64,000 nt of DNA from Nymphaea colorata (GCF_008831285.2 NC_045138.2:33846769-33910768), one strand, 5' to 3'; positions 48,990 to 62,929 are shown, counted from the first letter of the stretch. Numbers and translations: made by a program. The notes: generated from the sequence alone by a model not told the origin.

Positions 48990-49500
48990 TTTTTGTTGAT
49001 GCCCACAAGAAGAATCAAATTCAAGAATATCATTATATCATATTCGGATATACCCTTAATCATGTTTACATTTTTTTGGATATTCACATATTGAAATTTG
49101 AATTTGAATTCAAATGCGGCTAAAGAAAAAAAAAAAAAAAAAGAAAGTCTTATTTGAATCTGAATTTGAATCTAAAATCTGATTTGACAATCTGAATCGA
49201 ATCTAAATTCAATTTTTACATTTATACCTGAATCGGAACAAAAAGTTTGAACAAAAAATTTGGTTGGTTTTACAAATATAAGAGTATTGGATATAGGATA
49301 TTCATTGAAAACTAAATTCAATCCAAATCTAAATCTGAATCCAATCATATGTCATTTCTTAGATTCAAATATGATCCAATGTCTTCATCAATTGTCAATT
49401 TTTTTTTTCCATAGCTGATTTTTTTTTTTTTGAAATTGTTCAATTGGATATCCAATCCAAATTGAATATATTGATATTTGTAATCGAACTGACCATCGAA
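48990..49500. repeat. Degraded dispersed repeat rich in TTTGAAT/ATTCAAA words
   Basis: Repeated words such as GAAATTTGAATTTGAATTC and GGATATTC or GGATATCC. Similar text recurs at 53480-53810 and 60680-60840, and more weakly at 32030-32110 and 56460-56700. The repeat family is not identified and no coding part is visible. Confidence 0.5.
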
Positions 49501-49535
49501 TTTTCAGCAGCCTACCAGTTCAACCAACTGGGCTA
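49480..49535 (-). repeat. tRNA-like relic or SINE head
   Basis: The minus strand has TAGCCCAGTTGG (49535-49524), a full match to a polymerase III A box, and AGTTCGATTAC (49490-49480), a weak B box. They are 45 bases apart, as in tRNAs. The T-arm and acceptor stem do not pair, so this is not a functional tRNA. AT-rich repeat follows directly downstream, as it would in a SINE. Confidence 0.35.
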
Positions 49536-50329
49536 TACACATATAGTCATTGGGACTTAAGTCACACGTAATGAAGGAAAAAAGAAGAGATAGATATGTT
49601 AAAATTGTATATATTCTATAATGACATGTTAAAGTCGGGAACTTGCAAAATCTCCAATTGCATACTCGTTAAAACACCTTCAAGTTAAAGAAACAAATAC
49701 ACAAAACATGCATTTCAAATACTTAAACAGTCTCCGCCAAACGGTAGTCGCTTTGATACGTTTTGAAAATGCCATGCACCGAAAGACGGTGAACCATTGT
49801 TTTCCTCTTTCAATTTGCACCATCGCTTCCTTTTGATTTTGTATTTTCACATATTTTGGTTACCACTTGTCAGAATGAGTTCCAGGAACATGCACGTGCC
49901 AGTTCAAAATTTTTCACAAACACAACGCAAGTTTGTTTTATGATATGGGCAGCCGCAGGACTAGTGAAATGTCTTCAAGTTCCCATTCTTTTCTGGATAA
50001 ACACGGATAAAATAAGAAGGAGATATTTTTGGTCCGACTCCGGAGTCCATGATGAAGGCAGCGTGACGAATTTGGCCAAAAGAGTTTTCAATTTGACACG
50101 CCGTGTTTGACTTGGGCTTTGACCTCTGCGATCTCGAGGGGACAGAGACGGCTCGGATTCGTTCCGACTTGCTGGATGGGAACGGATCTGGACCGCTCGT
50201 TCTTTACGCGTGTTTCGTGTCGTGGAAGAGTCCGGTGAGTGGGCGGTGGCCACGAGCCGAAAAGCAAAAACTTGGGTCCACGTGGATAAGACCGTAGCCG
50301 TCCTTTATCTCAAACTGAAACGATGGATG

Positions 50330-50640
50330 GGGTTTTGCGGCTCGATCACAAGTTGGTGGGTTCGGGTTATTCGACATCCAAAAATCGGCTTAGCCAGACT
50401 AAAAAATAAATAAAATTCGAGTTCGGTTTGATTAAATTTTAAAATATATGTTTTAATATCAAATAATAAAAATATTATAAGTATATATACAAAATTAATA
50501 ACTAATTATCGGACCTAAATCAACTTTATCGGGCTGGCCTAAGTCCCTTTTATTCAGGCTCAAGTCAATCAAGTACCAAGTACACGGCAGCGGCCCGACC
50601 TGGTGCCCAGTTTTGAGAAGATCATTTGACTAATTTGGTG
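50330..50640. repeat. Dispersed repeat, copy 2 (related to 32180-32540)
   Basis: GC-rich left part with TTCGGGTTATTCGACATCC, an AT core containing AAAATATTATAAGTATATATA, then a GC-richer right part (TATCGGGCTGGCC) and an AAGTACC stretch. The layout and core match copy 1. Confidence 0.5.
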
Positions 50641-52798
50641 CGATAAAGCAAATATCTGATTAGTAATGGAATTTGGACTGCTCGAAAAAACTTTGTCTGT
50701 GCATGTAAATTATATCTCTATTTCACTCGCCAAAGCCCAACGGAAAATCAAGTAGACCACCACCCTTACCTTTATCAAACAATAGAAGGGTATGTTAATA
50801 TTAAGAAGATCATATAATGTATATATTTACATATATATGTAGATAAAAAATGTACACCAAAACTAAGCAAATGGTTCTTTCTTAATCATCAGATTATGGA
50901 CGTCATACAATCGCAATATTTTTCTCATTGTGGCTGCTCTCGTTTGACAATTCTACTTGTTTTTTTTAACATCATATATTCACAATAAATTCCACAAGAT
51001 TTTGAAGATACTGCCAAGATTGTTCCCTATAGACTCTAAATCTCATTAGTTCGATGTAGAGGGACGGCTACATTTATATGTCTACCAAATCCAATACTGC
51101 AAAGATTATATTTCATAAATGATAAATGGAAGAAGCGCAATTTATCGTTTGTCCCTTCCAGCCGCTATCTATATCTATATAACACTTAACATTGGGTCGA
51201 CAGAGATCAGGTTGACAAGAAGTCAGGTATTTAATGCCGTAAGGTTGAAGATGGGGCTTAGTTTCCGAAAAATAAAATACGGGTATGTATTAATGCATCT
51301 CTGCTGGGGAACACGGATTTTGAAAGAGTTCTGTCCGCAGGGTTTTCTCTTACCCATGTGCACACGCAAGCAGAGGCTGGAGACTTAATTGACATTCAGG
51401 AACAAATATGATATTATTCTTATTTCATTTGAACTGAACTGGTGAAATACTACTATTAGAGCCAAGTATTTCGTTGCCCACGGTTTTACTGGATCCGCTC
51501 TCACTCGCGACGATACTCCAAGTTTGGAACTACTGGACGTCCTTGGGTGCACAAAAAGACATCATTTCATAAAAGCACTAACGTGGAAAAGTTGCGAGCT
51601 TTTGGTGTTGATATGGTTCGCATCTTTCAAATTGAATAATAACAATAATTTTTTTTTTTTATAAAAAAGATAAGCATCTAACAATTCAAGACATGCACGC
51701 TCCTAATCTTTTTCGAAGCAAACTTAAAGCCAAGTAACTGCAAAACCTCGCTGATTATTGTTATTGTCAAGAAATCGTGCTTAATTAACTTATCTGAAAT
51801 TACCCAAGTGAATTGTAATTAATAACTTTGACATCCACTAAGTAACAGCTTATAGTAGGTGTGCTTTCTTACCATTATACAAAATTTGAATATGAATTTA
51901 TTCACACAAGTGGAGAATCTCTTTCACTGCCTCTCTCTAGTGAGCGAACAAACATCACTTTTCAACCTTCACAATTACAACACCCCATGTCGGCAAGCTC
52001 ACGTGGAAATGTGAGGTCCAAGAGTAAAGAATCCGGGAAAGTAAGTCTAGCCAAGTGGGCCAACGTCTATTTGGTTCTATCGAGTTGACTGAGATGGGTA
52101 GGAATGGGCATAGCCGCGTAACAAATGAGTCAGATTTGCTATAGCTAGGCAACTTATGCTTTTTACTTAGATTTGATTTTGGATGGACTTGTATTTGTAG
52201 TTGGGATGCTGAAATGTATTTGCATTTCGTTTTCTGTCCACAGTTTTAAACTCCTAAATGGGGTCCCAACGAGCGATATCATATCAAACTCCAAACACTG
52301 TGAAACGACGACTCTTGAATAAAGTTAGAAAAGAAGGAACCATTATTGTAGTCATTCGTTTGTTTGTTAGTGGGTGCTTAATAGCAAGTTGTAAAAATCA
52401 TATAATTTGGGTGACCCACATTGCTGAGTATGTGATCAAAGCAAGGGTCGTTAGTCATTCGTTCATGCGTATGTCGCCCTCCAATCTCATAAGTAAATCA
52501 GATTTAGGTCTCTCAAGAATATGTAAAGACAAATGTTGGCAAGTGCTACTGCCCAAGACTTTTACAAGTTGTTTCTAATTGGTTTAGATGCCAGGTCACT
52601 CTGTTGCTTAGCAAGCCCAACTGGGCCCATGCTCCTGCAGGTCACCTGTGTTTGGCACCATGTGCGGCGAAATTCGAGTTCCTTTTGAAACAAATGTGTT
52701 TGAATTAATACAAGCGCTTTCTAAATGCTAAATCGTTACATGTAGCACTTTATAAACAGAATATTTTCATATTCATGCAATTTATATATTTTGAAAAC

Positions 52799-52888
<90 letters not shown>

Positions 52889-52914
52889 GTATGAGAAAGA
52901 AAGAGAGAGAGAGA
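52799..52914 (+). repeat. Compound (CA)n(TA)n(GA)n microsatellite
   Basis: (CA)n at 52799-52815, (TA)n at 52816-52886 (about 35 repeats), then interrupted (GA)n to 52914. Confidence 0.92.
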
Positions 52915-53379
52915 GGGATAGGTTGATTTGCTTTAAAGTCAAAGTAAACACAGTCAAGTGGGTCTGTGAGATGGGGCAGATGTGTGGTCAGAAGAGGTTT
53001 AGAGATGTCAATAAAAGAGGTGACATGAGAAGAAGAACGTGTTAGTTTGACTTTCCGAATGGGAACGAGCAGAGTTTGCCAGAACAGGGTTGAATTTGTA
53101 GCAAAGTCTGACCGACCGAGATTCAACCAAATTTTGGCGTCCACATTGAAGAATATTTTTCTCTTTGTCTTTTGCTCTATAACCGGACAATACTACGTTT
53201 TCATTCATCTCCCCCTGATTTCTCGGTGTTGTCTGGCTAACCGGCACCAGACGTGAACAACGCCTTCTACCGTGTTCGTCTACTTTTATGATTTGCGGAG
53301 CTTCAAATACATGCACACATACAGAGATTGATGACTCATGTATACATGTAAGAGATTGTACATATGTAAGAGATTGGTG

Positions 53380-53401
53380 ATATATATATATATATATATT
53401 G

Positions 53402-53432
<31 letters not shown>
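53380..53432 (+). repeat. Two adjacent (TA)n tracts
   Basis: (TA)n at 53380-53399 and 53405-53432, separated by TTGGTGA. The preceding AGAGATTGGTGA is also repeated, which suggests a small tandem duplication. Confidence 0.85.
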
Positions 53433-53436
<4 letters not shown>

Positions 53437-53479
53437 AATGTTGTTGTAGTTATTAGCTAGATGCAACTGTGGATGTTAA

Positions 53480-53810
53480 TATATCTAATTTGAATCGGAT
53501 ATTTGATCAAACCGATGCGAATAAATCGGATATAAAAAAAATTAATATCTGATTAAGAAATCATATCGGATTCGGATTTAATAAATGACATCCGATCAGA
53601 TTCGGATTCAAATATACATAAATATTCGATCAGATTCAGATACATATTTGGATCAAAATCTGGTTCAAAATTCAGATTTGGATATAAATATAAAAATCAG
53701 ATTTCGGTTATGACTTTTTTTTATTTGAATTTGAATTTGAATTTGAATATATGAATATCTAAAAAAGAAGATATGATTCAAATCCAATCCATTGATATCT
53801 CTAAATGCAA
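53480..53810. repeat. Second large copy of the TTTGAAT-rich dispersed repeat
   Basis: Contains ATTCGGATTTAATAAATGAC, several CAGATTCGGATT variants and a (GAATTT)n run near 53733-53755. No coding potential. Confidence 0.5.
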
Positions 53811-54978
53811 CCAATTACTGGTTCAAATCTCAAAGGCATTCATCCAACCTTTACCTAAGCCAACACATGTTTGGACTAGCAAGTTAGGAAATGGCCTTGG
53901 GGTTTTACATTTGAAAGCAAGTAGACGATAAATCTCTAATCCATGTCGTTTCATCTAATTTAAATTTAAAAGAGAAAAAAGGAGAAACATGGGCAGAAAG
54001 AGTTAGAGCTAAAAGACCCCCTTTCCCAGTGTCCACAGATTGATTTTTTTCACTATTAGTTATAATCAAAACAGCACTTTGACATGTTGTTACTAAAAGA
54101 AGCATCATATTACTTAGTAATTGAGAGAAAAGACTTGACCGCTTTCAGCTTGAAGGTCTTCCCTTTGAGTCTACGTCTTCATTGAATAAATCACGGGCGA
54201 CGTCCTCGATGTCCATAGTCAGACCACGTTAGGTTCATGCTCTCAGCAGCTGCGACCCAGACAAACGAACGAAGTGATTTGCATGTTTGAAAACCTAGTG
54301 GAAGTGGCAAATCGGAACTCGGGCACAGTGGGTCATACTCATTCATCTCCCTCCCTTCGCAAAGAAACTACGGAGCCTTTATAAAGAACATTGGCGAATA
54401 AGTACTACCTTTGTCAGAGACGCAGATCTGTTCTGTCTGTAGAAACTGAACAGAGAAACCAAACTCGATCGGAAGAAAACAATAAGTACCCTTGAAAGAC
54501 GCATGTCCAACGCACCCAAGTACAGGCAACAAGCTCCATATGCATGTTGATTTTCACACTCGATCGGAAGAACATTTATGTATTGGCTGCTGCTTTTCTC
54601 TTTTTGTCAAGTTTGAATTGTTCTGATGTACGTGAGAGACCTTTAATTCGAAAGAGGACAAGATACGTTCATTATTCAGGCGCATATCTCGTTATAAACT
54701 TTCCAACAAAACAAAACCAAAGCAGAAGATGGATCTCACGCAAACAACAGGCCAAACGCCAGCGCGTCCATCTCGCACCAAGCCACAAATCTTGTCGCCC
54801 CTACCCAGACCAAGTTCATTAACAGTATTTTGGTCATTGACACTCACTCCTGTACATGCACAGCATGTGCACATAACCATCAACCTGCGCCTTCTGGGCA
54901 CTGAAGGATGAAGGTCATTCTACAGAAACCGAAGGATGGCCTTTCGTCAACAGAACATTTTATTTGAACATCGAAACA

Positions 54979-55142
54979 CCTAAAACAGACAGTTAAGTTG
55001 GATAGGGAAAAGTAAATCTCAGTTCTGTACAACTGAAAATTGAACAAGTTCTTGATCAATTCTCCCAACCATTTTGTTCAACCTTCAGTCATACAGAACT
55101 GAGATTTTGTTTTCGCTATACAACTTACTGGTTTGCCTTAGA
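54979..55142 (+). repeat. Long imperfect foldback: about 69-nt arms and a 26-nt loop
   Basis: The left arm at 54979-55047 pairs with the right arm at 55074-55142. The inner 54 bases match at about 46 positions, including a perfect 16-base block (AAATCTCAGTTCTGTA and TACAGAACTGAGATTT). Pairing weakens outward but may continue through ATTTGAA near 54961 and TTCAAAT near 55153. Size and shape suit a young plant miRNA precursor or a small foldback transposon; the sequence alone cannot separate them. Confidence 0.8.
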
Positions 55143-58100
55143 CGCTTCAAATTTTTTTTTTTTTTTCAAATGTCTCGTTGGTGAAGAAACTCCCTGCTAA
55201 GGAGGTCATCGTTATTCCCTTTACGGGCATAGAGAAGCAAAGGGTTGCAGCAATTGAGATTATACTACTCGGCGTACTCGCTTTATCTCTGCACTGCATT
55301 GAACATGTATACGGTCACACCTCCTCTCAACAGATGAATTTGTGTTCTTATGGGGTGGTATAATCTTAACCTTGAAAATTGTTATTCGGTCAATCTCATT
55401 GCTGATGTCCTGGTTGAAGGTTTGAATCGAGATCTCACGACTCCCCAGCATTTTAGCAAAATAGTGCTACTTCTGTTTCGGCACTTATAGACTGCTCAGA
55501 TTAAGAACAAGAAAAATTAAATCAATATTTTACACACAATATATTTTGTAATCAACAGATTTAGATGCGATAGACCTTATAATGACTGAGATGGTTTCTC
55601 ATCCTCTATGAAACATCTCAACTTGCTTATGAGGGAAAAAGTGTGGTAGAAGAAGTTGCGGCTTCCTTTCAAAGCAAGAATATGCTGCATGGACCAAAGG
55701 ATGTCTCGATAGGTCCAGCAAACCCTGCAAGTTCCCTTCCACAAAAGAGGATCGCATTGGTGTCCTAGAGCTAGAGTCTGTGCACCGTCGCTACTCTCAC
55801 ATCTAGATTTTCAATCATTCCCAATTAACAAACTGTAAAACATGTCCTAAAACGTAAGCTTTATAGGCAAAATCTTGGGTAATTTTTATAGCAGAAAACT
55901 GCTGCTTGCAGTAAAGGACTTAAAAGAAGAAAGTATAGGTGAAAAGGAAAAATACAAAAAAATAGCATTTCAGGCAATACTATATGTATAAGTAAGAAAG
56001 CTCATGTTTCGATGTATCGATAACTTTGTTTAAAATATTATTGTCGACATCAAATGCTACCACTCAAGTGATCTTGAGAAGATCTATGCCAAATTGAAGG
56101 AAAATGACACTCTCAGATATCGAGGCATCCATCTAAAATGGCAGCAATACGATCACTACTGCAGTTGTTACTATAGATGATATTTAGAGATACTGTGTTT
56201 AATTTTGGTACTGCATGGGTTCTAAGATAAGATCTTTTGAGAAGCATCACTAGATTGACGAGGCTGCTTTTCGTTCTAGTGGTGTCAGTTATGTGACACT
56301 AAACGAATTAATCTTAATTAAAGTTCTTAATTTCAATCGCCCTTTTAGTAAACAACTTTTGCTATACACAGCCTTCGCTAAGATGTATATGTGTTTGCAA
56401 AGACGTATACTTGAGCTTGAGCAACAACAAGGAGGGCTGACAGACACCAGGTATGTAAACGGTTTGAATCCAGACTTTACTAAAATATTGGACTTTATAG
56501 GATTCCAAATATGCAGTCAGAATCTGACTCTTGCTCAAAACAAAATTCGGATTCAACTCCCATAATGTCCGGCATTTATTTGCAATTAGGTCAGATCTTT
56601 ATCTCATCGCAATCAGATACCACACTCAAATTTGGATTCATGTTATGAAACTGCATACCAGATTTGGATCCATTCAGTAATTGGATCTAGATTGCCTTAC
56701 CAAATCTTAATGAAAAGAGATTGACAACCAGATATATCCTATCCATTTACTTCTCTAGTCGACCGTTTTTAGCAATTTCAGGAATAGTGTAGCCACATTT
56801 GGAAATCCAGAAACACGAGACTGATCCTTGGAGTTATGGCAAAATTGCTGGATTTGAATGAAAAAAATTGCCCTATTTGACACCGGCATCTAATTAAGTG
56901 CCTTGCTCCCAGGGCTAGGTAGCTGGATCGGGTCATTTAAATCACAGCGACTCCTTGTTCGACATTGATGACCATCACTAGGGTTTTCCTTCATTAAGCT
57001 TTCAAGGTTGTGAAAGGGATGTGCGACCTAACAGCCCAGCACCATCAAATATTAGAACAGGCCATTTAATGTTCTTCTCTTCGATTCAATTATGCATTAC
57101 AAACAAGCCGAGCTTGAACAAACTAAGATCAAGGTAAAAATACAATAAACTCATCCAGAAGTTGGGCTTTTACTCTTCTAAGGGGAGTTGGATTGTCTCA
57201 ATGCTGTTGCCATGGTGATGCTTCGTTTTTTTAATTCATCCCTGATCTATGAACAACAGACAGATCCACTCTGACATGCTTTGTTGCTATGGATAGATCT
57301 ATCCCGTAGTTGTTCCAAGCCAGTTATTGAGTTGAAATGGTCGTGGTTTGAACTATAGTTAGCAAGCTCACCAAGTCGCCTACAAATCCGGCAACATGTC
57401 AAGGTTTGGGTGACGTAGAACTTGACTCGCCCTTGATTCAGCCCGACTTGTTCCTGACACGCCCTGACTCTCCTAAAATTTCTCGATGCAGCTGCAGTAA
57501 AAATACATTATGGTTATTTGAATACTCGATCGAGTCGACGAGTCAACTCGCTAACCCAATGATTCAATCATCTGCCGGTCCAAGATTGAATCACAGGTTT
57601 GCCGACCATGATTTGAACTGATATGTCATTGGAATAGCACACTTTTTCAAGCTACAGAGACTCAAATTTTGATTGGCATATAAGCTGGATAAGTTTGAGG
57701 CTTTTTTTTTTCTCTCTCTCTTTTCTAGTTTAAATACTTCAATAGGATGCCAGAGCTGGATCAACTCGAACTTAGGTCGTGTGCAAACTAAGCTCGACTC
57801 AATTTTATACAAGCGAACAAACCTTGAAGAAATTAAGTCCCATACAAAGCGACTCACATAGCTCGTCTCGGGTTTAGTTTGCGGCCCTGAGCTCTGCCTG
57901 ACTTATCTTAAACACTATTGAAGCCGATGGAGCCCACTTTTTTTTACAAGGCGAGGTGGTCAAGAAAGAAGGGTCTCTAACATTTTGGTTGCAACCACTC
58001 AGCTTAACCCAGGCTCATTATGGGTCAGGTACGCGCTCACTTTATCCCAACCCAACTGTTTGTGACCTACCAGTAGCAATTTGAGCAAAAGTGGTTCAGT

Positions 58101-58564
58101 TGAAACACTGGTTCCGTTACTAAAAAATTCATGCACTTGCGGTTTTAGTATTGCATCTGATAGGCAAATATTCCAAATCTCAACCACCAACTAATCTATG
58201 ACTCATTATTTTTCCAATAAAGAATGTCTCCCCCAGTTGAATTACCAAATGTGACTTCTGTCTGTGCTTCTGACATATTACAAGCAGTTGATGAAATTTT
58301 AACCATATTTTATTCCCAAATTCCAGAACACCAACATCTAACCAATACGAATAATTAGCTACTAGGTCATCATTTTGACTCTAGAGTTTATATTGTTAGT
58401 CGCAATAGTAGAAAATTCAAGTGTAGAGATGACCTACATCCAATTAATCCATGCTGAAATTGCAGAAATGCAAACAAGTTCTAAAACAACTTGCTGAATC
58501 ATTTCATCAGCCAAGAAGATGAGTCTCAGAGTTCAAACTTACATTCCATATATATATATTTTTT

Positions 58565-58750
58565 TGTAGAGCTAGGAATTTTTAATTAAGGAGACCGAAT
58601 TCAAAATTTTAACAAGGGCAAAGTAATTTTTTCAAAATTTTTGTACACGTTAAGTGAAAGTCTTTTAAATATACATGTATTTTTTTTTAAAAAAAAAATG
58701 TTTGAGGTGAGGCCATGGCCCCTGCGAGTCCCCTGGCTCCCCGCCCTGTA
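58565..58750. mobile_element. Possible degraded hAT-like MITE
   Basis: The left end carries GAGCTAGGAATTTTT and the right end GGCTCCCCGCCCTG, diverged forms of the ends seen at 27804-27923. Terminal CAG and target duplication are not clear. Confidence 0.3.
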
Positions 58751-61700
58751 TATATGTAGCAATTGGGACAATATTCCTTTTTCTTTAAGCTTCATGATGT
58801 TTGCTCTTATTAACATGAGCATTAGCATGGTTCGAGTATAATATTCATGGTGGAAAAGGGCCATGTTTGAGCACGAGGAGCCCTCAAGGTTTCTTTATTT
58901 TCATTTCTGTTTGACAAACGTCTCCTATCTCTGCCGTGGCGCGCACCAAACCTCTCGGGGTCGGCTCGGTTGACCGCTTTATACTGCGCTTAATTTCTAG
59001 GCGTTCATGAACACCTTTGGTCGTAATATATACTTCCGTCTTTGTAGCGTGAAGAAGAACCATTATATTCTCTAATTAGTTCAAAAAGCAGGTGTACGAG
59101 TTTGAATGTCTAAGGGAACGAGGTTGCCCTCCATATACGCAACAGACAGATTACTCAAACTTGAACAGCCATTTCCTGAACAAAAGAATAAGGAAAATCT
59201 TCCCTGTCCTTAACATAAAAACCAAGAAATTTTCTTACTTTGATGGCATCAATATGCGTCTGGATTTCCACGTTCTTCAAAGAAGGCACCAATCCCCATG
59301 TGATTGATCGATATTTTTGGCACATTCAGGATCAGGAACTTCCATAATTACAGGAAAGGTGATGAATAATAAAACACATATACTTTTATATTTCCACTTG
59401 TCGCATTTCAAATTTAGTTGAAGTTAACGAAACACCAAGAGCATGAAGTTGAAGTCTTGGATTTATGGTTCCACAGGCACACACATTGGTTGAACGAATC
59501 TTGAATAACCAGGATTTTCTGTCGTCAGAAACAAGAGAAACATGACCGTCCACAACTTTCACACTTTTGTTGTCTATGCTTCTGAAGATATAGTAATTAA
59601 ATGTCTCACCTATTGGTTGCACACAGACCTGCAGGTGATTGGCCCCTCAACTTTGTTGGTTAAACGTCATACAGAAGAGCCAGTTTGTTGGTTAGACTTA
59701 TCCAAGGCATTGGACGTCACAAGTATAATGGGAGCTTCCTTCTTGGTGGATTTGTCGCCACAACAAGAGAAAAGTTAAAATGATGAACAATATTTTGAAT
59801 TCATAAACATTCAATACTCTATTTTTCTCTACTTTGTTGACATTTTATATGTATATGCGTATAAATATAAAACACATACTTAGGTCCACCAATCAACGTC
59901 GTTCGTTTATCAATAATGTGTCCTTCCCTCTGGAGATCAGGATTGTATGCGAAGCCACAATCGCATGAACCGGGGACAATATCTTGAGGTTTTCAAATAG
60001 AAAGATATTGCATCAACTATGCTAATAAAGAAAACCCTTCTTCCCTCAATTATTGATCCGCCACATCTATTTCTCTTGGTGGTTACTACGGGTTTGATAT
60101 TCAAGCAACTGTGACAACGACTTGCAGGACTTGTAGGGCATGCGTCTTGGAGCTTTATCTGATTGAGACAAAACTTATAAATCATGAACGACAAGTTGTA
60201 TATCCTTGGTAAGATATCGCTACTCTCTTTTTCCTCTTCTTGTTATTACATAATAAATTCCACGATTTGTCTTTTGAAAACAGGAGTTGGTGTTATGTAC
60301 AGGTACCCTTCTCGATATTACTGTAATATTCCTCAAGACGAATTATAGTTCACATTTTGAAAATGATTTATTTTCGTGGGTGCAATTAAGGTGGAAGAAG
60401 TAAGCAAAGATAATAACAATTAAAATCTGAACATCATAAAAAGGTTTAAATATCCAGCTCTAAATTACATATATAGTTGCTCAACCCATCTACCTCTAGC
60501 TAGATCGTCCTAAATCTCTGTATTCTATATACTATTTCTTCCGACTTTATGAAGATACACTTTTATACATGGTCAAGGAACTAGCGAGCTAGTACCTCAA
60601 GTAGGTGTGAGCTCACGCTCGGCCCAATTGGGATAAGCCGAATTTGAACAACCTCGTTTTGGCTTGTCTACCAGCAGATGATAGGGATGTCAACCGATCG
60701 GATTTGAATCGAATATACCATTAACTGTATCCAGTTTTTTACATACTCACATGTTGGGATTCACATACAAGCAAAGAAAAGTCATATCTGAATGGAATCT
60801 AAATCCAAAATCCATACAAACTAGATGCATAAATAAATACTGCAAACTGGTGCCCTGCATGCTAGACTATAGATAGGGGGGATCACGCCTATTCCATTAA
60901 AGCTGAAAGAATTAAAAAATGAAAGAATAATGTGTTGAGAATTTGCTATTGCTAATCATCGTTACCGAAGGAAATTCCAAGTGATTGAAGTTAGTTGAAG
61001 CACTAGTTAATCTTTCCCCTGAAGACTTCGCTGATATAAATATTGTGTATTGAGTACATCGTGTCCCGAAAAGCTTCCCAGAAACATGTGGGCTTTCTGG
61101 TCGACAACTCTCTTACTTTTCTTACACTTCTTGAAGTAGACTTTTCAGTTTCGTGGCCGTAGGGTTTGAATGTGAAAGGGAATACGCCATGTTAGTGGTT
61201 TGCATTAATCCACTAAATGTGCGAATCTTGAATTGATTAAGTACAGCAAATTGCAGATTATCGAACAAGTAATCCGTTTCATGTGAAAGCTTGCTTAATT
61301 TTTTTTTTTTAATTATTTTCATATGTTAAATTTAAATCCATTACAACTTCTAAATCATTTCCATCTTCATGAATTGCAAGCCATTTTTAAGAGACTCAAA
61401 ATGGACGATGGGGATTTCAAATCTCTTCCTGAAACAGATTTGGCATTCCTTACCAAGGAAAGGTGGCCCAAAAGGGCATATTCACTTTAAAGATGGGAGG
61501 CCCCTCTGCTCTACACCATTAAAAATATTCAGATGCTTTATTCTTTTTCATCCTGGACCTCTTCCAATAACGTCGACTCCACGGACAGCCGGATATGGAT
61601 ATGGATCAACGTCATTATTGGACCCTCCTTGATGTGGACTTGCCCTGTATCGAACCCGGTGGAGGTGATCGCTGATTTTCGGACTCGAACTGTGGGTAAG

Positions 61701-62129
61701 TTCGACTCGCCGAATCAATGCAACTGTAGTTCAATCTGCTGCTTAAGCTCAGCTGCTAAACAACTGGATCCTCCATTGGATCTGAAAATGAATCGGATCA
61801 ACCACCATATATGCAGTCAAAATTGAAGTTAGTCCAGTTCAAGGCAGGGTTTGTCCGGGTCCGAGTAAGTGTACCGTTGTTGCTTGCTGACCCAACTTTC
61901 ATGGGATGATCAATCCCCCGGCCCCGGTTAGTGTAACTGGTCCAGATTCTAACCAATTAGATGCTGACTATTCTCGTGTCGGGTCAGATATGAGATACCG
62001 GGTGGTCCACATTTTGATAGGAGCTCTATCACCAGCTCAAGAGGAAGGCCGGGTCTGTCATGGGCGGGCGCTCAAGCCTTAGAGGTGGGCTTGATTCACA
62101 CTAAGCCCAAGGCTAAAGTGCGCACACAC

Positions 62130-62146
62130 ACATATATATATATATA
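62130..62146 (+). repeat. Short (CA)n(TA)n tract
   Basis: CACACACACA at about 62120-62130 followed by (TA)n to 62146. Confidence 0.75.
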
Positions 62147-62885
62147 GGCACGACCACGGTAGCCGGCTGGGCCTACAAGTCTTATCTGATAGAGGACAGT
62201 TTATTACAAGCCGTGATCCGATAAACCTACAAGTCTTACACATCTCAAACCGTCGGTCTCGGGGTTGTAGACCAACAACTGCAAAGCGGTCACGTTGGTT
62301 TGGATTCTTAGTTGTACCAAATCCACATCCGATGAGACCTGGCATTTTAGGGTTCGTTATGCTCCAATAAACCCATTTCATAATCCATACCCGGTGATCC
62401 AAATTAGTTTGTGATAATATCTAATATGGTCCTGTACATGGGTTATAAAAAAAAAAAAAAAAGATGGGGACGTTAAGCAAAGAAGAGGGTGGATTTGCTG
62501 CTAGCTGCCTCGATTTGACCTTTTCTCTTCTTGTTTAAGATTCTTTTAGAAACAATTCCAAAACCACCTGATCTACAACTAAAATTATAGTTGGGTGCTT
62601 ATTTTGAAGGAGAAATTCTGCTCTGCTTATTTTCTTAATTTCTGAGGAAAGAAAAAAGTGACATGACGCAAAATGTGCGGTAAAATGCAATATTTGATAA
62701 TAAGGCACTCTCCTTATATATACTTTTTTTCCCTATAAAAAATTAAATGTGCGGTCAGCCACTAAATTCTGATGATTCTTGTGAAGAGGAACAAGTAGAA
62801 ACATAAACACCAACTCGTGCGTTTGTTTAATATGTGCCCTCCACTTAAAAGGACAGATGTGAAGAATCCAAGAAACATTCAACGC

Positions 62886-62888
<3 letters not shown>

Positions 62889-62926
<38 letters not shown>
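62889..62926 (+). repeat. (TA)n microsatellite
   Basis: Nineteen TA dinucleotides. Confidence 0.9.

Positions 62927-62929
<3 letters not shown>

Larger units (their letters stand above)
48300..54960. other. Gene-poor stretch of dispersed repeats and microsatellites
   Basis: Dominated by AT-rich decayed repeat with GAATTT-type runs (48990-49500, 53480-53810), a GC-flanked repeat copy (50330-50640) and compound microsatellites. No open frame shows a domain or a plausible exon chain. Confidence 0.5.

Noticed and set aside
52736-53466. Frames encoding runs of IYIYIY.
   Set aside because: Translation of (TA)n microsatellites.
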